Below, piece after piece: positions 1-6,446 of a stretch of 11,117 nt of DNA. The notes under the pieces were generated by a model that was given only the letters and a program-made list of their open reading frames with translations, did not search any database and was not told where the DNA came from. The position numbers and the translations under genes are program-made. Every line of letters begins with the position of its first letter. The stretch's first letter is position 1. The stretch comes from Sutterella parvirubra YIT 11816. Its GTDB lineage: Bacteria > Pseudomonadota > Gammaproteobacteria > Burkholderiales > Burkholderiaceae_F. Location of the stretch: assembly GCF_000250875.1 (NCBI RefSeq), contig NZ_JH604926.1, forward strand, positions 1 through 11,117, written 5' to 3'.

Positions 1-1157
1 GGTCGACAACGCAATCCACCTTGAGGCCTCAGAACGACGACGGACTTCTCACCTGGGGCTTCGGCCAGCGCTACGTCAAGTACGACATCCTCGGACGCGA
101 AGTCTTCAACCGCCGCCTGCCGCTGCGCTACGGCGACTACTCGCACTCGATGGACGACGCGCAGAACGGCCACTACTTCCTGCGCGTGGCGAGCTCCAAC
201 TGGAAGCGCGCCGACGGGAAGAACGTCCGCACGGTGCGCGACGTCATCGCCGAAGTCGATCAGAACGGCACGGTGGTCGACGAATGGCGCCTGGCTGAAA
301 TTCTCGACCCGTACCGCGACAACGTGATGAAGGTGCTCGACCAGGGTGCGGTGTGCCTCAATATCGACGCCTCGCAGGCCGGGAAGACCCTGACCGCGGA
401 CGAACTCGCGAAGCTCGACGCCTCGGACAAGTTCGGCGACATCGTGGGCACGGGCCCGGGCCGCAACTGGGCGCACGTCAACTCCGTCGACTACGACCCC
501 GAAGACGACTCGATCATCATCTCGTCGCGCCACCAGTCCGCCATCGTAAAGATCGGCCGCGACAAGAAGGTGAAGTGGATCCTCGCCTCGCCCGAAGGTT
601 GGAAGAAGGGTTGGGCCGAAAAGGTCCTGACGCCGGTCGACAGCAAGGGCAACAAGGTGAAGTGCGAAGGTTCGACCTGCGAAGGCGGCTTCGACTGGAC
701 CTGGACGCAGCACACCGCGTTCAAGATCGACGAAAAGAGCAAGGGCGACGTCATCTACGTTTCGGCCTTCGACAACGGCGACTCGCGCGGCATGGAGCAG
801 CCGGCGCTGCCTGAGATGAAGTACAGCCGCTCGGTCGTCTACAGAATCGACCAGAAGAAGATGACGGTCGAACAGGTTTGGGAGTACGGCAAGGAACGCG
901 GTCACGAGTGGTACAGCCCGGTCACGTCCTTGACCGAATACCAGGCCGACAAGGACTCGATCTTCGTCTACTCGGCGACGGCGGGTGCGAACTTCGACCT
1001 CGCGTCGGGCGCCTTCACCTCGGCCCCGAACCCCTTCATCAACGAATTCAAGTGGGGCGCGAAGGAGCCCTCCGTTGAAATTCAGCTGAAGAACTGCACG
1101 GGCTACCAAGCCTGGCCGTTCTCGGTCCAGAAGGCGCTCTCTCAGGACGTCAAGTAA
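1..1157 (+). CDS. assT: Aryl-sulfate sulfotransferase (AssT family), 3' part only
   Basis: Periplasmic enzyme of the PAPS-independent aryl-sulfate sulfotransferase family, which moves sulfate from one phenolic sulfate ester to another phenol through a sulfo-histidine intermediate. The frame is open to the left edge (first full codon at base 3), so the N-terminal part, including any signal peptide, lies outside; about 385 residues remain of a family normally near 600. A TTG at base 21 should not be taken as the start. Seen in the sequence: an NWAHVNS block (His at 474-476), SSRHQ (Arg at 528-530) and WTWTQHTAF (His at 711-713). Their spacing matches the known His356/Arg374/His436 of the E. coli CFT073 enzyme, so the 711 His is the likely sulfated nucleophile. 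Two Cys codons (663 and 678) just before it fit the family's short-range disulfide. The gene ends at TAA, 24 bases before a strong hairpin. The family call is firm; the physiological substrate is unknown. Confidence 0.9.
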   Translation, partial: STTQSTLRPQNDDGLLTWGFGQRYVKYDILGREVFNRRLPLRYGDYSHSMDDAQNGHYFLRVASSNWKRADGKNVRTVRDVIAEVDQNGTVVDEWRLAEILDPYRDNVMKVLDQGAVCLNIDASQAGKTLTADELAKLDASDKFGDIVGTGPGRNWAHVNSVDYDPEDDSIIISSRHQSAIVKIGRDKKVKWILASPEGWKKGWAEKVLTPVDSKGNKVKCEGSTCEGGFDWTWTQHTAFKIDEKSKGDVIYVSAFDNGDSRGMEQPALPEMKYSRSVVYRIDQKKMTVEQVWEYGKERGHEWYSPVTSLTEYQADKDSIFVYSATAGANFDLASGAFTSAPNPFINEFKWGAKEPSVEIQLKNCTGYQAWPFSVQKALSQDVK

Positions 1158-1181
1158 TCCGCTCTTGGTCAAGAGGGAGAG

Positions 1182-1226
1182 AAGGCCGACGCCTCCAACC
1201 GGGAGGCGTCGGCCTTCATGCTTTTC
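1182..1226. terminator. Bidirectional hairpin terminator between assT and prmC
   Basis: A perfect 15-bp stem (arms 1182-1196 and 1202-1216, AAGGCCGACGCCTCC and its complement) closes a 5-base loop. On the plus strand it is followed by CATGCTTTTCC and then more T-rich sequence, a moderate U-tract for assT. The minus side is pyrimidine-rich but has no clean T run, so termination of prmC transcripts there is less certain. It sits in the 96-base gap between two convergent genes, as expected for a shared terminator. Confidence 0.8.
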
Positions 1227-1253
1227 CGTTCTTTTTCGTTCTGCGCTTGCGGC

Positions 1254-2090
1254 TTACTGCGCGCGGCGCCCCATCGAGACGCGGTCGTTGTCGCCGTAGT
1301 CCTTCTTGGTGCGTACGCCCGCGAACCCCGCGGCTTCCAAAAGCTCCCGCACGGCGGGGCCCTGGTCCCAGCCGTGCTCCAGGAGAAGCCAGCCGCCCGG
1401 CGTGAGTCTCGCCATCGCGCCCGAGATGATGCGGCGCAGGTCCTCAAGACCGTCGACGCCGTCGGTGAGGGCGCCTGCGGGCTCGAATTCGAGCGAGAGG
1501 AGGTGCTCGTCCTGCGGGTGGATGTAGGGGGGATTCGAGACGATGAGGTCGAAGGTTTCACCCTCGGGAACCGCCTCGAACCATTCGCCCTCGAACGTGC
1601 GGATGTCGGCGCCCAACGCCGCTGCGTTCTTCTTTGCCACAGTGAGCGCCTCGGGACTCTTGTCCGTGGCGGTGACGCGCGCGCCGGGAATTTCGAGCGC
1701 CAACGTCACGGCGATGCAGCCGCTCCCGGTACCGAGGTCGAGCACCTTCGGCGCGGGGCCGGTGACGAGGAGCGCCTGTTCGATCAGCACCTCGGTGTCG
1801 GGGCGGGGGATCAGGACGCTGTCGTCCACCGCGAACCAACGTCCGAAGAACTCCTGCCGACCGGTGAGGTAGGGCACCGGGGTGCCCGCCGCGCGCATCG
1901 AGACGACGAGCTCGAACGCGGTCGCCTGTTCGGGCGCCAGCACCTCGTCGTCGTGGGCGATCAGGTATTCGCGCGTCTTCCCGAGGACGTGCGCGAGGAG
2001 AACGTGCGCTTCAAAGCGGCCGATCTGGGCGGCCGCGTTCGCGAGGTGCTCGGCGATGGTCTCGGGTTCGTGGGCGGTGGGCGTCGTCAT
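1254..2090 (-). CDS. prmC: Peptide chain release factor N5-glutamine methyltransferase PrmC
   Basis: S-adenosylmethionine-dependent cytosolic methyltransferase that methylates the glutamine of the GGQ loop in release factors RF1 and RF2. The protein is 278 residues, the usual family length. An N-terminal helical domain (about 1-85) precedes the Rossmann-type catalytic domain. The SAM-binding motif I is DLGTGSG (118-124), and the signature NPPY, which holds the substrate glutamine, is at 186-189. VLIPRPDTE (92-100) is also typical. I chose the ATG at 2090: it gives normal length and lies 34 bases beyond the prfA stop. The only upstream alternative is a TTG at 2144 that would overlap prfA. No clear Shine-Dalgarno sequence precedes the ATG, so translation may depend on prfA. 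Its own substrate, RF1, is encoded immediately upstream in the same operon. Confidence 0.96.
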   Translation of the reverse strand: MTTPTAHEPETIAEHLANAAAQIGRFEAHVLLAHVLGKTREYLIAHDDEVLAPEQATAFELVVSMRAAGTPVPYLTGRQEFFGRWFAVDDSVLIPRPDTEVLIEQALLVTGPAPKVLDLGTGSGCIAVTLALEIPGARVTATDKSPEALTVAKKNAAALGADIRTFEGEWFEAVPEGETFDLIVSNPPYIHPQDEHLLSLEFEPAGALTDGVDGLEDLRRIISGAMARLTPGGWLLLEHGWDQGPAVRELLEAAGFAGVRTKKDYGDNDRVSMGRRAQ

Positions 2091-2124
2091 GGTCGGAAAA
2101 AGCGGTCCAAAAGCGGTCGGGTCG

Positions 2125-3204
2125 TCAGGCGTTGAGCGCCGCAAGGGCTTCCGCCTGGTGTTCGGCGGCGAGCGCCGAGATGATTTCGTCGAGGTCGCCG
2201 TCCATGACGGCTTCGAGCCGGTAGAGCGTCAGGTTGATGCGGTGGTCGGTGACGCGGCCCTGCGGGAAATTGTACGTGCGGATGCGCTCGGACCGGTCGC
2301 CCGAGCCGACGAGCGAGCGGCGCTCGCTCGCTTCCTTCGCCTGCTGCTCGGCGACCTGCGCAGCGCGGATGCGTGCGGCGAGGACCGCCATCGCGCGGGC
2401 CTTGTTCTGCGTCTGGCTGCGCTCGTCCTGGCACTCCACCGTCATGCCGGTGGGAAGGTGCGTGATGCGCACCGCGGAGTCGGTCTTCTGCACGTGCTGG
2501 CCGCCCGCGCCCGAGGCGCGGAAGACGTCGATCCTGAGGTCGGCGGGGTTCAGCACCACGTCGCCCACTTCGTCCATTTCGGGGAGCACCGCCACCGTGC
2601 AGGCGGAGGTGTGGATGCGGCCCTGGGATTCGGTGACGGGAACGCGCTGCACGCGGTGCCCGCCCGACTCGAACTTCAGTTTGGAATAGGCCCCCTGACC
2701 GATCACGCGCACGATCACTTCGCGGTAGCCGCCCAATTCGCTTTCGCTTCGGGAGACGATCTCGGTGCGCCAACCCTGACCTTCGGCATAGCGGAGGTAC
2801 ATGCGGAGAAGGTCCCCGGCGAAGAGCGCGCTCTCGTCCCCGCCCGTGCCCGCACGGATTTCCAGGAAGATGTTCCGCTCGTCGTTGGGGTCCTTGGGGA
2901 GGAGCGCGATGCGCAGTTCCTCGACCAGGGTCTCCATGCGGGCTTCGGCCGCACGGACCTCTTCCTCGGCGAAGTCGCGCATGTCGGGGTCCGCGCGGAG
3001 CTCCTCGGCGGTCGCGAGGTCCGCTTCGGCGCCCTGGAAGTCGGTCCAGAGCTTCGTCACGGGTTCGAGGTCGCTGCGCTCACGCGTCAGATCGCGGAAG
3101 CGGTTCATGTCGTTCGCGGTTTCGGGGGCGGCGAGCATCCGGTCGATTTCCTCGATCCGGCGGCTCATCGCGCCCAACTTGGCGCGCATGGAGTCCTGGA
3201 GCAT
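2125..3204 (-). CDS. prfA: Peptide chain release factor 1 (RF1)
   Basis: Recognises UAA and UAG stop codons on the ribosome and triggers hydrolysis of the peptidyl-tRNA ester. The 359-residue length matches RF1. The stop-codon-reading tripeptide is P189-V190-T191 in [10 protein letters not shown], an accepted PxT variant that marks RF1 rather than RF2 (SPF). The catalytic loop is GAGGQ with Gln236, the residue modified by PrmC. The RF family stretch with [16 protein letters not shown] follows. The ATG at 3204 gives a start matching E. coli RF1 to within one residue. A second in-frame ATG at 3189 has AGGA four bases upstream and could be the real start. It lies between hemA and prmC, the order known in many proteobacteria. 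A hairpin after hemA suggests it may also have its own transcription start. Confidence 0.97.
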   Translation of the reverse strand: MLQDSMRAKLGAMSRRIEEIDRMLAAPETANDMNRFRDLTRERSDLEPVTKLWTDFQGAEADLATAEELRADPDMRDFAEEEVRAAEARMETLVEELRIALLPKDPNDERNIFLEIRAGTGGDESALFAGDLLRMYLRYAEGQGWRTEIVSRSESELGGYREVIVRVIGQGAYSKLKFESGGHRVQRVPVTESQGRIHTSACTVAVLPEMDEVGDVVLNPADLRIDVFRASGAGGQHVQKTDSAVRITHLPTGMTVECQDERSQTQNKARAMAVLAARIRAAQVAEQQAKEASERRSLVGSGDRSERIRTYNFPQGRVTDHRINLTLYRLEAVMDGDLDEIISALAAEHQAEALAALNA

Positions 3205-3250
3205 GGGTGTGGAGGCGTCTTCGTCGATGGATTTGGAGAGACCGGCATTT

Positions 3251-3292
3251 TAAAAGAAGGGCGCCTGCGGCATGGCCGCGGCGCCCGTTCTT
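3251..3292 (-). terminator. Hairpin with U-rich tail between hemA and prfA
   Basis: The inverted repeat 3254-3292 pairs AAGAA/TTCTT, then GGGCGCC/GGCGCCC, then GCGGC/GCCGC around an ATG loop, with single-base bulges at 3287 and 3266. Read on the minus strand the stem ends in TTCTTTT before AAAA, 18 bases after the hemA stop. This looks like an intrinsic terminator or attenuator that partly separates hemA from prfA. Whether it stops, reduces or only protects the transcript is not knowable from sequence. Confidence 0.65.
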
Positions 3293-3309
3293 CAGCGTGT
3301 CCCGACCGG

Positions 3310-4599
3310 TCAGCGGTCGTGGCGGCGGTAGAAGCGGTCGAGAAGCCGCTCCATCAGGTCGCGGTCTTCGAGCGACAGCCCTTCGCCGTTGCGAAGCAGA
3401 ATCGTCGGGTCGTGAACCAACTTGTTGGTGAGGCCGTGGGCGAGCATTTCGAGCACCTCTTCGGGGTCGTCCCCGTGGTGGAGGTGTCGGAGCGCACGCG
3501 CCAACTCAAAGTCGCGCAGGTAGTTCGCGCGGTCGCGAAGCGACTGGATGGTGGGGACGGCGTCGCGCTGCTTCAGCCAATCCGCGAAGTCCGTGACGCG
3601 AAGGCCGATGATCGTCTCGGCCTGCGTGATCGCGGCCTGACGGCTCTGCAGACCCTGACTCACCACCTTGCCGAGGTCGTCCACCGTGTAGACGTAGACG
3701 TCGTCGAGGCGGTCGATTTCGGGTTCGACGTCGCGGGGCACCGCGAGGTCGACGATGAACATCGGGCGGTGGCGGCGCTGCGCGACGGCGCGCTCGATCA
3801 TGCCGAGGCCGATGATGGGAAGGGCCGAGGCCGTGCAGGAGACGATGACGTCGTACTCGTGAATCGTGTCGGGGAGGTCCGCGAGGCGGATCGCGTCGGC
3901 GTGGACGGTGCGCGCCAGGGTCTGGCCGCGCTCCATCGTGCGGTTGGCGATCGTGATGCTCTTGGGCTTTTGCGCCGCGAAGTGCGCGGCGCAGAGTTCG
4001 ATCATTTCGCCGGCACCGACGAAGAGGACGCGTTCGCCCTCGAGCGTCCCGAAGAGGCGCAGCGCCAGGCGCACGGCCGCGGCGGCGAGGCTCACGGAGT
4101 TGGCGCCGATCGCGGTGGCGGTGCGGACTTCCTTCGCAACGGTGAAGGTCGCCTGGAAGAGGTGGTTGAGCATCACGCCGAGGCCGTGGTGCTCGCGCGC
4201 CAGCTTTTCGGCCTTCTTCATCTGACCGACGATCTGCGTTTCGCCGAGGACCATGGAGTCCAGACCCGAGGCGACGCGGAAGGTGTGGCGGGCGGCCTCT
4301 TCCTGCTCAAAGGTGTAGATGTGGGGCTCGAGTTCCGAGAGCGGCACGCCCTTCTGGTTCGCAATGTAGGAGAGCACCGAGCTGCGCGCGGCCTGGGCAT
4401 CCTCCACGGCGCAGTAGAGCTCCGTGCGGTTGCAGGTGGAGAGCACGGCGGCTTCGCGGATGCCGCCCTGGGGCGCGGCACCGAAGCGCTCGATCAGGTG
4501 CGCGATCGTCGCGCCGACCTCTTCGGGCCCGAAGGCCACACGCTCGCGCACGGCGATGGGGGCCGTCGTGTGATTGAGACCTAAAGCAAGCAGCTGCAT
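3310..4599 (-). CDS. hemA: Glutamyl-tRNA reductase (HemA)
   Basis: NADPH-dependent cytosolic enzyme that reduces glutamyl-tRNA(Glu) to glutamate-1-semialdehyde, the first committed step of C5-pathway heme and tetrapyrrole synthesis. The 429 residues show the classical N-terminus LALGLNHTTAP (4-14), the catalytic-cysteine motif STCNRTELY with Cys56, and the SGLDSMVLGETQI block (111-123). An NADPH-binding glycine motif VGAGEMIELC follows near 194-203, then DLAVPRD (284-290). A helical C-terminal dimerisation region ends in LTNKLVHDPT. The ATG at 4599 is the start homologues use; no good ribosome-binding site precedes it. The presence of hemA means 5-aminolevulinate is made by the C5 route rather than by ALA synthase. 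Upstream lies a perfect minus-strand TATAAT, giving a likely leader of about 78 bases. Confidence 0.97.
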   Translation of the reverse strand: MQLLALGLNHTTAPIAVRERVAFGPEEVGATIAHLIERFGAAPQGGIREAAVLSTCNRTELYCAVEDAQAARSSVLSYIANQKGVPLSELEPHIYTFEQEEAARHTFRVASGLDSMVLGETQIVGQMKKAEKLAREHHGLGVMLNHLFQATFTVAKEVRTATAIGANSVSLAAAAVRLALRLFGTLEGERVLFVGAGEMIELCAAHFAAQKPKSITIANRTMERGQTLARTVHADAIRLADLPDTIHEYDVIVSCTASALPIIGLGMIERAVAQRRHRPMFIVDLAVPRDVEPEIDRLDDVYVYTVDDLGKVVSQGLQSRQAAITQAETIIGLRVTDFADWLKQRDAVPTIQSLRDRANYLRDFELARALRHLHHGDDPEEVLEMLAHGLTNKLVHDPTILLRNGEGLSLEDRDLMERLLDRFYRRHDR

Positions 4600-4683
4600 T
4601 ACGGGAAATCAAGCTTGGTCCGGCGGGGCGCCCATGGGGTCGTGGCGGGCCCGCCGAGGGGTTATTCTTTGAGAAGTCTGCGA

Positions 4684-4689
4684 ATTATA
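4684..4689 (-). promoter_or_regulatory. Probable -10 box of the hemA promoter
   Basis: On the minus strand the sequence reads CCCTATAATTCGC, a perfect TATAAT in a GC-rich context. A start near 4677 would give a leader of about 78 bases before hemA. No good -35 is seen: the hexamer at 17-bp spacing is GCATGG. The leader holds a 12-base palindrome, GGCGGGCCCGCC, at 4644-4655. Because AATTATA is nearly symmetrical, the same AT-rich island may also serve the divergent gene at 4709. Confidence 0.55.
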
Positions 4690-4708
4690 GGGAGACAATG
4701 GTTTCGCC

Positions 4709-5209
4709 ATGCTTAAGAGGGAGACTTCGGGAGACGCGGCCGCCGACGCGCTCGAGCGCGCCGTCGAGGAGGCCCGGCGCGCGGTGCGCCGCCGCGCGGC
4801 GCTCTCCGCTGGGATGAGCCTCGTGCCCGTGCCGGGGTTGGACGCCGCGGCGGACGCGGCGGCGCTCCTCGACATGATGCGGGCGGTGAACGACGCCTTC
4901 CGGCTTTCGCCCGAGCAGATCGCGCGGCTCGACACCGAGCGGCGCGTGGCGACGATGCGTGCGGTCGACATGACGGGCGCCCTCTTTGCGGGGCGCGTCG
5001 TCTCCCAGGGACTCGTCCTCGTGGCGCTCAAACAGCTGGGGCTCCGTTGGGCGGGGAGCAAAACCGCGAAGTGGATTCCGGTGGCGGGACAAACCGCCGC
5101 CGCAGCGCTAAGCTATGCGGCCTTCTGCCGCCTGGGCGACGCCCACATCGCTGAGTGCGTCGCCGTGCGCGAACGCGTCACGGCGCTTCTCGGACACGAG
5201 AGGCGGTAG
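4709..5209 (+). CDS. Uncharacterised small protein with glycine/alanine-rich hydrophobic segments
   Basis: A 166-residue protein I cannot assign a function. An Arg/Glu-rich, probably helical N-terminus (1-30) is followed by SAGMSLVPVPGLDAAADAA (33-51). A moderately hydrophobic segment follows at about 89-110 (TGALFAGRVVSQGLVLVALK), then KWIPVAGQTAAAALSYAAF (120-138). The pattern VPVPGLDxxxD ... LSPEQI ... PVAGQ resembles small membrane-associated proteins of the DUF697/EcsC kind; that is recollection, not a search result. There is no signal peptide. The start at 4709 is the only ATG upstream of the conserved-looking part, but the nearest purine-rich site (GGGAG, 4690-4694) is 14 bases away, so the start is uncertain. 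It diverges from hemA and ends 12 bases before queC, so the two are probably cotranscribed. Codon use is like its neighbours, with no sign of transfer. Confidence 0.8.
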   Translation: MLKRETSGDAAADALERAVEEARRAVRRRAALSAGMSLVPVPGLDAAADAAALLDMMRAVNDAFRLSPEQIARLDTERRVATMRAVDMTGALFAGRVVSQGLVLVALKQLGLRWAGSKTAKWIPVAGQTAAAALSYAAFCRLGDAHIAECVAVRERVTALLGHERR

Positions 5210-5221
5210 TCCTCAACGCAC

Positions 5222-5959
5222 ATGGAGTCATTCATGCAGGAACTTGACCATCCCGCGGGCCGCCGCGGCGCGCTCGTCCTCTTTTCGGGCGGGCAGGATT
5301 CGACGACGTGCCTCGCCTGGGCGCTCGAACACTTTGAGCGCGTCGAGACGCTGGGCGTCGACTACGGTCAGCGCCACGACGTGGAGATGCGCTGCCGTGA
5401 GGACGTGCTCCGTGCGGTGCGCGCGCTCAACCCCAAGTGGGACGCGCGCCTGGGCGAAGACCACCGCCTCGACATGTCGGTGCTGGGGCAGATTTCGGAC
5501 TGCGCGCTGACGAAGGAGCGCGCGATCGAGCTCGAAGCTTCGGGCGTCCCCAACACGTTCGTGCCGGCGAGGAATCTTCTCTTCTTCACGTTCGCCTCGG
5601 CGATCGCGTACCGCCGCGGGCTCTCGGTGCTCGTGGGCGGGATGTGCGAGACGGACTATTCGGGCTATGCGGACTGCCGCGACAACACCTTGAAGAGCCT
5701 TCAGGTGACGCTCTCCTTGGGGCTCGACGCCCCGATGACGGTCGAGACGCCGCTCATGTGGCTCTCGAAGGCGGAGACGTGGGCGCTCGCGCAGAGGCTC
5801 GGGGGCGACGCGTTCGTCGAGATCGTCCGGGAGCGCACTCACACCTGCTACATGGGCGACCGCGAACACCATCACGACTGGGGTTGGGGCTGCGGCGAAT
5901 GCCCGGCCTGCAGGCTCCGCCGGGAAGGTTGGGAGGCTTGGGCCGCCTCGAGGAAGTGA
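5222..5959 (+). CDS. queC: 7-cyano-7-deazaguanine synthase QueC
   Basis: ATP-dependent enzyme converting 7-carboxy-7-deazaguanine and ammonia to preQ0, a step in making the queuosine base of tRNA(Asp/Asn/His/Tyr). The 245-residue protein has the PP-loop LFSGGQDST (Ser22-Thr28), GVDYGQRH (45-52), VPARNLLFF and [16 protein letters not shown]. The C-terminal zinc site is THTCYMGD...[10 protein letters not shown], with Cys209, 224, 227 and 230. Fourteen residues, including three successive His, separate the first two zinc cysteines, against eight as I recall for E. coli QueC; this seems a betaproteobacterial subtype rather than damage. The ATG at 5222 is given, but a second in-frame ATG at 5234 has GGAG about six bases upstream and may be the true start; residues 1-4 carry nothing conserved. 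No preQ1 riboswitch is evident, and other que genes are not in the window. Confidence 0.95.
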   Translation: MESFMQELDHPAGRRGALVLFSGGQDSTTCLAWALEHFERVETLGVDYGQRHDVEMRCREDVLRAVRALNPKWDARLGEDHRLDMSVLGQISDCALTKERAIELEASGVPNTFVPARNLLFFTFASAIAYRRGLSVLVGGMCETDYSGYADCRDNTLKSLQVTLSLGLDAPMTVETPLMWLSKAETWALAQRLGGDAFVEIVRERTHTCYMGDREHHHDWGWGCGECPACRLRREGWEAWAASRK

Positions 5960-5968
5960 TTCGACCCC

Positions 5969-6003
5969 AACGGGATCGCCGGGCGCGGTCCCGTTCGTGT
6001 TTT
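5969..6003 (+). terminator. Hairpin after queC
   Basis: AACGGGATCGC (5969-5979) pairs with GCGGTCCCGTT (5985-5995), an 11-bp stem including one G-T pair around loop CGGGC, ten bases after the queC stop. The following CGTGTTTT is a short, imperfect U-tract, so this is a plausible rather than certain intrinsic terminator. Confidence 0.6.
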
Positions 6004-6013
6004 CGGGAGGCCG

Positions 6014-6048
6014 AAAAACAAAAAATCCCCGCGATCGCTCGACAGGGA
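6014..6048 (-). terminator. Intrinsic terminator of the tRNA-Phe operon
   Basis: Read on the minus strand, TCCCTG, a one-base bulge, CGA, the tetraloop GCGA, TCG and CGGGGA form a nine-pair hairpin (6026-6048). It is followed directly by TTTTTTGTTTTT (6014-6025). It starts nine bases after the CCA end of the second-transcribed tRNA. A GNRA-type loop and a long T run make this a convincing rho-independent terminator. Confidence 0.85.
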
Positions 6049-6056
6049 CTTCTGAA

Positions 6057-6132
6057 TGGTGGCTGGGGACGGAATCGAACCGCCGACACGCGGATTTTCA
6101 ATCCGCTGCTCTACCAACTGAGCTACCCAGCC
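6057..6132 (-). tRNA. tRNA-Phe (anticodon GAA), second copy in transcript order
   Basis: A 76-base cloverleaf on the minus strand. Acceptor arms GGCTGGG and CCCAGCC pair perfectly, with discriminator A and an encoded CCA (TGG at 6057-6059 on the plus strand). The D-arm is GCTCAGTTGGTAGAGC. The anticodon stem GCGGA/TCCGC encloses loop TTGAAAA, giving anticodon GAA. The T-arm is GGCGGTTCGATTCCGTC, with an A-C mismatch-like end typical of this region. It is base-for-base identical to the copy at 6173-6248 and lies 40 bases downstream of it in the same transcript. All invariant positions look intact, so it should be functional and read UUC and UUU. Confidence 0.98.
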
Positions 6133-6172
6133 ACGCCGAATTTTTCTCTCGCCGACCACCACGGAGAATAAG

Positions 6173-6248
6173 TGGTGGCTGGGGACGGAATCGAACCGCC
6201 GACACGCGGATTTTCAATCCGCTGCTCTACCAACTGAGCTACCCAGCC
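6173..6248 (-). tRNA. tRNA-Phe (anticodon GAA), first copy in transcript order
   Basis: Identical over all 76 bases to the tRNA at 6057-6132, with the same GAA anticodon, perfect acceptor stem and encoded CCA. It is the promoter-proximal copy; its 5' end lies about 11 bases from the expected transcription start. Identity stops exactly at the tRNA ends, so the duplication is limited to the mature gene or the flanks have since diverged. Confidence 0.98.
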
Positions 6249-6265
6249 GAGACAAGAGCTGCAAG

Positions 6266-6293
6266 TTTATGGGAAGTCTTTTCGGGCTGTCAA
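6266..6293 (-). promoter_or_regulatory. Sigma70-type promoter of the tRNA-Phe pair
   Basis: On the minus strand a perfect -35 TTGACA (6288-6293) is followed after 16 bp by CATAAA (6266-6271, four of six consensus). A start near 6259 puts the first tRNA 5' end about 11 bases downstream. An alternative -10, TAAACT at 18-bp spacing, is equally matched. The consensus -35 and position leave little doubt that this drives the tRNAs. Confidence 0.75.
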
Positions 6294-6321
6294 GTTTCCC
6301 CTCGGGAGGCTTCGGAAAATA

Positions 6322-6367
6322 CCGCAAACACGGTATGCGCGCTTTGCGCGGGACTTCCGCAAACACG
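6322..6367 (+). repeat. Paired 11-base direct repeat upstream of dsbC
   Basis: CCGCAAACACG occurs at 6322-6332 and again at 6357-6367, 35 bp apart start to start. The first copy lies inside an inverted repeat ATACCG...CGGTAT (6319-6336 approximately), and a CGCGC-TTT-GCGCG hairpin lies between the copies. They occupy the 198-base gap between the tRNA promoter and dsbC. A protein-binding site is one explanation; nothing shows what would bind. Confidence 0.5.
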
Positions 6368-6406
6368 TACACTCACTTCCACTCCTGAAGACTGAACGTC
6401 CGGACC

Positions 6407-6419
6407 GGGGTTTTTCCCC
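6407..6419 (+). other. Small hairpin in the dsbC leader
   Basis: GGGG, TTTTT and CCCC form a short inverted repeat that ends 27 bases before the dsbC start codon. It is too weak to be called a terminator with confidence and has no T run after it. It may simply be part of the untranslated leader. Confidence 0.3.
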
Positions 6420-6446
6420 TTCGCCGGCATTTCCAAGACGAACACG

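Noticed and set aside
21..23. TTG at base 21 as the start of the sulfotransferase gene
   Set aside because: The frame is open to the left edge and about 200 N-terminal residues of the family are missing, so the gene begins outside the window.
1218..2135. A 305-codon plus-strand frame over prmC
   Set aside because: Antisense shadow of prmC with no recognisable motif and a start inside the assT terminator tail.
1882..4584. A 900-codon open frame on the plus strand across prmC, prfA and hemA
   Set aside because: It lies antisense to three well-recognised genes. Long stop-free antisense frames are expected in GC-rich DNA, and its composition (runs of Arg, Ala, His, Val, Glu) has no domain pattern.
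4609..4635. An eight-codon upstream frame (MGAPPDQA) in the hemA leader
   Set aside because: No ribosome-binding site, no run of regulatory codons, and it is the tail of a longer chance frame.
5210..5233. A possible preQ1 or other riboswitch before queC
   Set aside because: The gap to the upstream gene is only 12 to 24 bases, too short for an aptamer, and no characteristic stem is seen.
5437..6395. Open frames crossing the tRNA-Phe genes and the queC 3' end, sharing the peptide NGGWGRNRTADTR
   Set aside because: The shared peptide is only the translated tRNA sequence, a common source of false proteins.
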